Shown here in pieces: positions 1 to 5,003 of a stretch of DNA of 7,663 nt. Made by a program: the position numbers and the translations under genes. This DNA comes from Candidatus Zixiibacteriota bacterium. GTDB lineage: Bacteria > Zixibacteria > MSB-5A5 > JAABVY01. Numbering within the stretch: the stretch's first letter is position 1; each line of letters opens with the position of its first letter. The stretch spans positions 1-7,663 of the forward strand of contig JAABVY010000080.1 of NCBI GenBank assembly GCA_011777135.1, read 5' to 3'. Below the pieces are notes generated by a model. It was not told where the DNA came from. It did no database searches and was given only the letters and a program-made list of their open reading frames with translations.

Positions 1-790
1 GTATCAAAGGCAAAAACATTAAAAGTTCAGAAAAATTTATCGCCACCGAATACACCCCCGCCGAGGCCTTGCCCAGATAATAATTCATTATCAGCAAGTC
101 CAGACGAGTGGCAATCATATTGGTGATATTTCCAATCTGACCCTTGGTCCCGAAAGCAAGCATGCTCTTCTGAATCTCTCGATTAAGAGATAGTCCCAGG
201 GTCAGTCCGAGATGCTTCTTCCAATATATCAGCACAGTGACTACGGTAATAAAGAAAGCGCAGGAATATGCCAGAAGGACACTGTCGCTTCTGGGCATGA
301 TCCAGATTACAATAATCGCAACCAGGACCGCATAAGTGATACTATTTTGAAGCGAAAACCTGTTGCCTTTGCGAATTTCCCCGCGGCCGTTAAAAACTCC
401 CAGCTGAAATGACATCAGCCGATCCAGGGGAGCCATAATGAAAACAAGCGCCAGAAGCTCGAAGCGTATCTCCCCGAATAAAGGCATGGCCAGGTATGTG
501 AGCGGCAGCCAGAAGATGACAGCAAATATAGAGGAAACCAAAAGGAAGGCGCAGCCGTTATACCAGATTCGCTTTAGATCATACCTCCCTCTTCCCAAAA
601 AATATATGATGGAGCGCTCGAATCCGAGGCCAATGAGCATGCCTGTGATTGCGAAAAGGAACATGGCTATCTGCAGTTCACCCTTGGCCCCCGGACCCAG
701 AAAACGTGCTATGATGACCTGAACCCCGAGGGCAAACAGATAGCCAAAAACGCGGACGATTAGTGTATGAACGCTATCTTTAAAAAACAA
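1..790 (-). CDS. Wzx-type oligosaccharide flippase, N-terminal part (3' end outside window)
   Basis: An uninterrupted frame of 263 codons runs from TTG at 790 to the window edge. The protein is very hydrophobic. It has membrane-helix candidates at about 10-28, 40-58, 80-103, 110-127, 150-166 and 170-190, then a segment near 217-263 (GQIGNITNMIATRLDLLIMN, then YYLGKASAGVYSVA). The latter matches the 'RlDl...lg...GvYsvA' pattern of polysaccharide flippases in the MOP superfamily. ARFLGPGAKGELQIA (28-42) after the first helix is also typical. Such proteins move undecaprenyl-linked repeat units across the inner membrane. The start is odd: there is no ATG before residue 43, which would delete the first helix and the LGP motif. 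The frame is the same as that of the preceding aminotransferase, separated by its TAG. TTG at 790 gives a normal N-terminus (MFFKDSVHTLIVRVFG) but has no clear ribosome binding site, so reinitiation after the upstream stop is likely. Family assignment is firm; the exact start is not. Confidence 0.88.
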   Translation of the reverse strand, partial: MFFKDSVHTLIVRVFGYLFALGVQVIIARFLGPGAKGELQIAMFLFAITGMLIGLGFERSIIYFLGRGRYDLKRIWYNGCAFLLVSSIFAVIFWLPLTYLAMPLFGEIRFELLALVFIMAPLDRLMSFQLGVFNGRGEIRKGNRFSLQNSITYAVLVAIIVIWIMPRSDSVLLAYSCAFFITVVTVLIYWKKHLGLTLGLSLNREIQKSMLAFGTKGQIGNITNMIATRLDLLIMNYYLGKASAGVYSVAINFSELLMFLPLI

Positions 791-793
791 AGC

Positions 794-817
794 AGGTTGC
801 TTTCGGATAGGTTGCTT
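794..817 (-). repeat. Short direct repeat AAGCAACCT x2 at the aminotransferase-flippase junction
   Basis: Two perfect 9-bp copies of AAGCAACCT on the minus strand (817-809 and 802-794) are separated by 6 bp, a 15-nt period. The first begins directly after the TAG stop of the aminotransferase, and the second ends 3 nt before the TTG proposed as the flippase start. The repeat fills the 27-nt intergenic gap. It may be a small tandem-duplication scar. Its role, if any, is unknown. Confidence 0.6.
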
Positions 818-1918
818 CTATTTGAAAAACGCGGTGATTACCTCGACCACGTAATTCCTTTCATCATCCCTGAGATCAGGATATATGGGAATCGACAGCA
901 CTTCCCTGGAAGCCCCGGGTGCGACCTCATAATCATCATCCGTGCAGCCCAGATATTTATAGCATTCCTGGGCATGCAGCGGAAGCGGATAATAGATTGC
1001 ACACCCGATGTCATGATTCTGAAGGTGCTTGACTAATTCGTCCCGCCTGTCGGTAGCGATCGTATATTGATTGTAGATATGATAATTGTGTTCGAGCTCA
1101 ACCGGCCTCTTAAGCGGCAAATCTTTCAACGCTTCGTTATAGAAGGCCGCATTTTTTCTGCGCGCCTCGGTCCATTGATCCAGATATTTAAGTTTGACCG
1201 ACAGTATTGCCGCCTGCAGGGTATCCAGCCTTGAATTATAGCCGATGTATGAATGATAGTATTTTGGATGGGCGCCATGATCGCGAAGACTTTTCATAAA
1301 TGTCTGCTTATCCATATAGTCCGATACTATCATGCCTGCATCACCGGCAGCACCCAAATTCTTTGAAGGGAAAAATGAAAAACAGCCAAAAGCGCCCATG
1401 GTGCCTGCTTTCCTGTTCTTATATTTAGCGCCAATGGCCTGGGCGGCATCCTCGACCACCATAATGTCGTTATCTTTTGCGATCTGCAGGACAGGATCCA
1501 TATCCGCACACTGGCCGAAGATATGTACCGGCATGATCACCCGGGTCTTTTCGCTGACAGCCTTTTTGACTTCTTCCGGCTTGAGATTGTAGGTATCCGG
1601 ATCGATATCGACAAAGACCGGTGTAGCTCCCAGCCGCGAGATTACTCCCGCTGAAGCAAAAAACGAAAAGGTCGAGGTAATCACCTCATCCCCGGCCTTT
1701 ACACCGCAGGCCCGCAGAGCAATAAGCAAAGCGTCGGTACCGGAGGCTACCCCGACAGCATACTTAGTTCCGCAATAACGGGCGGCCTCCTCCTCAAATT
1801 TTTCTACCTCCGGGCCCATTATAAATCTGGTATGATCCAGAACTTTATGCACAGCTTGATTTATTTCAGATTTGATCGCGTTATATTGTCTGGTCAGATC
1901 TAAAAGCGGGACTTCCAT
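818..1918 (-). CDS. DegT/DnrJ/EryC1/StrS-family sugar-nucleotide aminotransferase
   Basis: This 366-residue, PLP-dependent, cytoplasmic enzyme moves an amino group (normally from glutamate) to a keto sugar nucleotide. The usual N-terminus is present (MEVPLLDLTRQY). Other family marks are GVASGTDALLIAL (56-68) for cofactor phosphate binding, TFSFFASAGVI (83-93), VVEDAAQAIGA (154-164) with Asp157, and FFPSKNLGAAGDAG (182-195) with the Schiff-base lysine Lys186. GYNSRLDTLQAAIL (226-239) and AIYYPLPLHAQECY (307-320) follow. Length and ending are normal for the family. The last motifs resemble WbpE and FdtB/QdtB-like members, which aminate C3 of UDP- or dTDP-keto sugars, but substrate cannot be decided from sequence. 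No matching dehydrogenase or epimerase is in the window. It has its own ribosome binding site and starts 34 nt after the chain-length gene, consistent with one operon. It ends in TAG. Confidence 0.92.
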   Translation of the reverse strand: MEVPLLDLTRQYNAIKSEINQAVHKVLDHTRFIMGPEVEKFEEEAARYCGTKYAVGVASGTDALLIALRACGVKAGDEVITSTFSFFASAGVISRLGATPVFVDIDPDTYNLKPEEVKKAVSEKTRVIMPVHIFGQCADMDPVLQIAKDNDIMVVEDAAQAIGAKYKNRKAGTMGAFGCFSFFPSKNLGAAGDAGMIVSDYMDKQTFMKSLRDHGAHPKYYHSYIGYNSRLDTLQAAILSVKLKYLDQWTEARRKNAAFYNEALKDLPLKRPVELEHNYHIYNQYTIATDRRDELVKHLQNHDIGCAIYYPLPLHAQECYKYLGCTDDDYEVAPGASREVLSIPIYPDLRDDERNYVVEVITAFFK

Positions 1919-1920
1919 AT

Positions 1921-1927
1921 TCCTCCT
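1921..1927 (-). promoter_or_regulatory. Shine-Dalgarno AGGAGGA that fixes the aminotransferase start
   Basis: The minus strand reads TTTAGGAGGAATATG, with the ATG at 1918-1916. It is the strongest ribosome binding site in the window, although the spacing (3 nt after AGGAGG) is shorter than usual. It supports this ATG over the in-frame TTG at 1978, which would overlap the chain-length gene by 26 bp and add 20 residues not typical of the family. Confidence 0.75.
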
Positions 1928-1952
1928 AAATTTCAGGTCGTGCGACTGTATG

Positions 1953-3173
1953 TCAGGACTTGCGTCTCTTGAATCCAAACAGGTCTTTCTTCAGCGTACT
2001 GAATATAACCGATATGTCCTTATAACGCTCGGGATTTGATATTTTATAATCCCGCCATCTATCATGTGCCACAGCATAAACAATTGAAAATACAAAACTC
2101 AATATCATTGCAGTAACAACTATATAGATCCTTTTGGGTTTGAACTTATTCGTGGGAGGAACCGCCCAATCCAGAACCGAGATTGTGGGCATGTCCTTGG
2201 CCTCCATGATCTTGGCCTGCTCCAGCTGAGTATTGAGGACCTCATGCAGTGATTCCTCGCGTTTTAGATTCCGAACCAGCTGCATATATCTCAGGCTGAT
2301 TTCCGGAATCTCCGAAAAGGGGATGGCGAGAAAGGCGGCGGATGTATCATCAGACATGGCGCTGCCTTCCTGGAGTTCCCTTAACCTTTTCTCTATTTCC
2401 GAAATTTTGTATCGCAGGTTGATCACATCAGGATGGTCAGGTGAATGAGATTTTTCCATTACCTTGAGATTAATCTTGTCCAGCGTAAGCTGGCTGTAAA
2501 GCTCGGCTGCAGCATTTATGGAAGCTGCCGTCTGCTCGTCCAGCGAAACTGCTTTGTGGGTGCGCTGAAATTCCTGCAGAGCTGTTTCCGCCTCGCGGAG
2601 GTTCACCTCGTTTTTCTCCAGTTCTTCCAATATAAATCTTTTCAATTCAGTGGCCTTTTGCACCGTGGTCATGCGGTTTATATTATCAAGCTGGCGGACT
2701 ATCGAATTGGCCACGCTTGCCGCGAGCTCCGGGTCCTTCTCCTCATACGAGATATCTATGATTCCGTCCGCGCGCACATGTACATCCATCTGCTTCCGCA
2801 GAATTCCTATGGCGCTGCGTTTCTTTTCAACTTCGTAGACGTCAACCAGATCCATCTCCTCCACAGCTCTCTCGGCAACAGTTCTGCTCTCGGCTATGGA
2901 GGCAAGGAGGTCGGACGGCGACGCCATAACGGGTAAAGCGAAGCCGGTTCCGCTCAGGGCCAGGCTCTTGAGTCCCATTGAAACAGCCAGCTCGCTTAGA
3001 GATTCGCTTTTTTCGGGAGGCAGGATCACAGCGGTCGCCTTATACCATTTGGGCAGCAATAGACTTATAACAACTGCCGCAAGCGTCACAACGAAGACAT
3101 TGATCAGGATGAGCCCTCTGTGCTCCACCAATGATCGTAATACTATAAGAAAACTGTTCTTTTTTTCCGCCAT
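1953..3173 (-). CDS. Wzz-type polysaccharide chain-length determinant (PCP family), no kinase domain
   Basis: This 406-residue inner-membrane protein has the PCP layout. A short cytoplasmic start is followed by a first membrane helix at about 20-40 (LILINVFVVTLAAVVISLLL) and then the Wzz domain (PKWYKATAVILPPEK). A large periplasmic part contains a helical, coiled-coil-prone region at about 170-270 and 295-325. A Pro/Lys-rich segment (AVPPTNKFKPKR, 337-348) leads into a second membrane helix at about 349-369. The family controls polymer length and couples synthesis to the outer-membrane exporter. After the second helix comes a basic tail of about 36 residues with Tyr376 and Tyr384. There is no Walker A motif, so no tyrosine autokinase is fused. 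The ATG is 5 nt after the exporter stop and lacks a good ribosome binding site, which suggests translational coupling. The gene ends in TGA. Confidence 0.92.
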   Translation of the reverse strand: MAEKKNSFLIVLRSLVEHRGLILINVFVVTLAAVVISLLLPKWYKATAVILPPEKSESLSELAVSMGLKSLALSGTGFALPVMASPSDLLASIAESRTVAERAVEEMDLVDVYEVEKKRSAIGILRKQMDVHVRADGIIDISYEEKDPELAASVANSIVRQLDNINRMTTVQKATELKRFILEELEKNEVNLREAETALQEFQRTHKAVSLDEQTAASINAAAELYSQLTLDKINLKVMEKSHSPDHPDVINLRYKISEIEKRLRELQEGSAMSDDTSAAFLAIPFSEIPEISLRYMQLVRNLKREESLHEVLNTQLEQAKIMEAKDMPTISVLDWAVPPTNKFKPKRIYIVVTAMILSFVFSIVYAVAHDRWRDYKISNPERYKDISVIFSTLKKDLFGFKRRKS

Positions 3174-3178
3174 AATGA

Positions 3179-4789
3179 TTATTCGAGAACCTGGTCAATT
3201 ACTATATAAACGGTTGCCAGATTTGCCAGGAAAAGTCCAACATCCTTGGTAACCTGCCACCAGTCGATATCTTTTTTCTCGGGCACAAGAATCTCATCCC
3301 CCACCTCAATTTTGACTTTGGAAGAGGGTTTGAGTATTGCTCCCGAGGCGCCCTTTATGATTCTGATTTTTCCCCTGTCAGCGCTTTTCGTAATGCCGCC
3401 TGCCTTGTTCAGATAATATTTCACATCAGCCCCGGACCTGTAAGTCAAGAGGCCGGGCTTGAGAACACGTCCCATAATCCTCACTGTCAAAGACTTTTTG
3501 GGGATTATTATGCTATCCTGATCTTTCAGGGTAACATCAAGAGCTGGATTATGGTTGCTGAACAACTCTTCGAAGTCGATAGAAACTCTTCCCTGCTGGG
3601 GATCACTCTTGAGCAAGAGATATTCACGTTCTATGTCGGACAGCTGATCAATCGACAGCTTTAGTTGACGATCCAGCTCGGTATCGCGGATGGCCTCAAA
3701 CCCGGACCGATACATCCTGGCCTCGGGTAACGAAGCATCTTCGGTAAATCCCCCAGACCATGCTATTACTTCGGTAAGAGTGGTAGTATCCTCTTTGATC
3801 GCATATACACCCGGGTAACGCACCTCGCCTTCGATAATAACCTGAGCTTTGCGGTGAAAATCCGGTATCGAGCGGATAAAAATGCGGTCATCAGGCATTA
3901 ATATCATATTGCCGGCGTGGCCGGGATCGTCCAGTATGGCTTGCAGGGGAATATTCAATGTTATGCTGGAGTCGCCCGCTTCATCAAATCTCACCAGACT
4001 GGCAGTACTGAGATTCGCATCAAGCGTGGTACCACCAGCAAGCATAATCAGGTCATTAATTGTCTCGCCGCTGATATACTCATATTCTCCGGGCAACTTC
4101 ACCGCACCATAGATCTCGACCAATCCAACCTCCTCCCTTCTGGGAGGAACAAAAACCTTGTCGCCTTCAAGCAGATAAGGATTGGCATCGTTATCACCGG
4201 CGCGTGCATAGCTCAGTAAATCCGCCAGCATAACGCGACCATTTCTTATGACCCGGATGTTCCGCTCGGAACCATTCTCCGTGAGTCCGCCTGCAAGCTG
4301 TATGGCCTCGGATATCCTGTCCATGGAGGTAACTGTGTAGATTCCCGGCACGATTACCTCGCCGTCGACAGAGACTTTGAGCTTCCTTAGCTTGGAGAGT
4401 GTAACCGAAATCTCCACATTTCGGTAACGTCTGCCGAGCGCATTCAGAATCTTCTCCTTTGCTTCCTTCAATGTAACCTGTCCCAGATTAACCTCCCCGA
4501 ATTCGGGGATTAATGCTGAACCTTCAGGAGTAATAATTATGCGATTTTCACGGGTGTAGCCGCCGTAGAAAAAGATGGTCAATTCATCACCGGGACCCAC
4601 AATATATTGTTCGGGATCAATAATTCGATCCTGTGCGCTCACATCACGGGCCCTCAAGGATTCAGAAACCTGTTCACGGATACGGGCTTCTTTTTGATTT
4701 TCGAACTCAGTCTGATCGACCTGAGCCGTGGATGTGACCACCATAAGGAGCCATAAGATAATGATTTTGAGGGAGATATTCAATTTCAT
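3179..4789 (-). CDS. Wza-like outer-membrane polysaccharide export protein with SLBB repeats
   Basis: From the ATG at 4789 this is a 536-residue secreted protein. Residues 1-22 form a signal peptide (Lys2, hydrophobic core ISLKIIILWLLMVV, then STAQ) with no lipobox cysteine, unlike classical Wza, so signal peptidase I cleavage is likely. The Poly_export domain spans about 58-135 (IVGPGDELTIFFYGG, then ITPEGSALIPEFGEVNLGQVT). Four SLBB-type repeats follow, beginning near 138 (VDGEVIVPGIY), 225 (EIYGAVKLPGEY), 317 (VIIEGEVRYPGVY) and 436 (VRIMGRVLKPG). The third has a long insertion at about 360-425. Residues about 517-536 are a hydrophobic helix like the one that lines the outer-membrane pore in Wza. 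Members of this family form an oligomeric channel for polymer exit and work with a PCP protein such as the next gene, whose ATG is 5 nt past this stop. A TTG start at 4822 would add 11 residues before the signal peptide but overlaps the promoter. The leader has only a weak ribosome site (AAAAG). Confidence 0.92.
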   Translation of the reverse strand: MKLNISLKIIILWLLMVVTSTAQVDQTEFENQKEARIREQVSESLRARDVSAQDRIIDPEQYIVGPGDELTIFFYGGYTRENRIIITPEGSALIPEFGEVNLGQVTLKEAKEKILNALGRRYRNVEISVTLSKLRKLKVSVDGEVIVPGIYTVTSMDRISEAIQLAGGLTENGSERNIRVIRNGRVMLADLLSYARAGDNDANPYLLEGDKVFVPPRREEVGLVEIYGAVKLPGEYEYISGETINDLIMLAGGTTLDANLSTASLVRFDEAGDSSITLNIPLQAILDDPGHAGNMILMPDDRIFIRSIPDFHRKAQVIIEGEVRYPGVYAIKEDTTTLTEVIAWSGGFTEDASLPEARMYRSGFEAIRDTELDRQLKLSIDQLSDIEREYLLLKSDPQQGRVSIDFEELFSNHNPALDVTLKDQDSIIIPKKSLTVRIMGRVLKPGLLTYRSGADVKYYLNKAGGITKSADRGKIRIIKGASGAILKPSSKVKIEVGDEILVPEKKDIDWWQVTKDVGLFLANLATVYIVIDQVLE

Positions 4790-4821
4790 GTCACGGCACT
4801 TTTCATAATTATTAATCAGCA

Positions 4822-4850
4822 ATGATATATTCCCGCAGGATTTTTGTCAA
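4822..4850 (-). promoter_or_regulatory. Near-consensus sigma70-type promoter for the export genes
   Basis: On the minus strand a perfect -35 hexamer TTGACA (4850-4845) is followed by a 17-bp spacer and the -10 hexamer TATCAT (4827-4822), five of six matches to TATAAT. The sequence just upstream (GGTTTTAATTAAC) is AT-rich, as in UP elements. A start near A4816 would leave a leader of about 27 nt before the ATG at 4789. The TTG at 4822 that could extend the next gene lies inside the -10 box, so it would not be in this transcript. Confidence 0.8.
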
Positions 4851-4899
4851 GTTAATTAAAACCAACAGATTGCGAATATAACTCTGACTATAATTGATA

Positions 4900-4920
4900 A
4901 AATTCCCAATTTGGAAAGTT
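4900..4920. promoter_or_regulatory. Imperfect 21-bp inverted repeat, possible operator
   Basis: This dyad is centred on base 4910. Eight of ten pairs match, and the core CCAATTTGG is symmetric. It sits about 94 bp upstream of the predicted transcription start and 32 bp (about three helical turns) from the centre of the perfect repeat at 4935-4949. Spacing on one helix face would suit cooperative binding. The region is AT-rich, so a chance dyad cannot be excluded. Confidence 0.3.
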
Positions 4921-4934
4921 CCAGGAGATAGAGA

Positions 4935-4949
4935 TTCTGATGATCAGAA
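4935..4949. promoter_or_regulatory. Perfect 15-bp inverted repeat, possible operator
   Basis: The plus-strand sequence TTCTGATGATCAGAA is a perfect dyad with 7-bp arms around a single central base. It could be a binding site for a dimeric regulator. As RNA it could only form a 6-bp stem with a 3-nt loop, and no T run follows, so a terminator role is less likely. It lies about 126 bp upstream of the predicted transcription start of the export genes. No regulator family is implied by the sequence alone. Confidence 0.4.
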
Positions 4950-4979
4950 GAAAGCCCCGTTTATTATCCGAGCACGGCC
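4945..4979 (-). terminator. Weak candidate terminator after the nucleotidyltransferase fusion
   Basis: On the minus strand GGCCGT (4979-4974) can pair imperfectly with ACGGGGC (4960-4954), with unpaired Gs in the second arm. A pyrimidine-rich run (TTTCTTCT) follows. It starts about 24 nt after the TGA stop at 5004. The stem is short and bulged and the T run is interrupted, so this is only a possible rho-independent terminator. Read-through into the export genes is quite possible. Confidence 0.25.
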
Positions 4980-5003
4980 ATAATGAAACCTCTTTTAATC
5001 TAA

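Larger units (their letters stand above)
4790..5003 (-). other. Intergenic region between the nucleotidyltransferase fusion and the export genes
   Basis: This 214-bp gap is the only sizeable non-coding stretch in the window. Read on the minus strand it holds, in order: a weak GC hairpin candidate just after the upstream stop, a perfect 15-bp inverted repeat (4935-4949), an imperfect 21-bp inverted repeat (4900-4920), an AT-rich stretch, a near-consensus promoter (4822-4850) and a short AT-rich leader. No gene of useful length is visible here. Together these parts suggest that the export genes have their own promoter, separate from whatever drives the nucleotidyltransferase fusion. Confidence 0.75.

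Noticed and set aside
212..722. Two plus-strand open frames (212-412 and 438-722)
   Set aside because: Both lie antisense within the clear minus-strand flippase frame, have low-complexity or unremarkable sequence, and lack any recognisable motif or good ribosome site.
818..820. Recoded TAG (alternative genetic code or programmed read-through) between the aminotransferase and flippase
   Set aside because: The aminotransferase ends at the normal family length, a fusion of a soluble transaminase with a flippase is not known to me, and the other genes show ordinary stop usage. Kept only as a minor alternative in the start-site finding.
1919..1978. Longer aminotransferase starting from TTG at 1978
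   Set aside because: It would overlap the chain-length gene by 26 bp. The strong AGGAGG site and the family-typical MEVPLLDL N-terminus both support the ATG at 1918.
2445..2936. 163-codon plus-strand open frame inside the chain-length gene
   Set aside because: It is antisense to a well-supported membrane protein gene and shows no domain. It is a shadow of codon bias on the other strand.
4790..4822. Exporter starting from TTG at 4822
   Set aside because: The codon lies inside the predicted -10 box, and the extra 11 residues would sit in front of a normal signal peptide.
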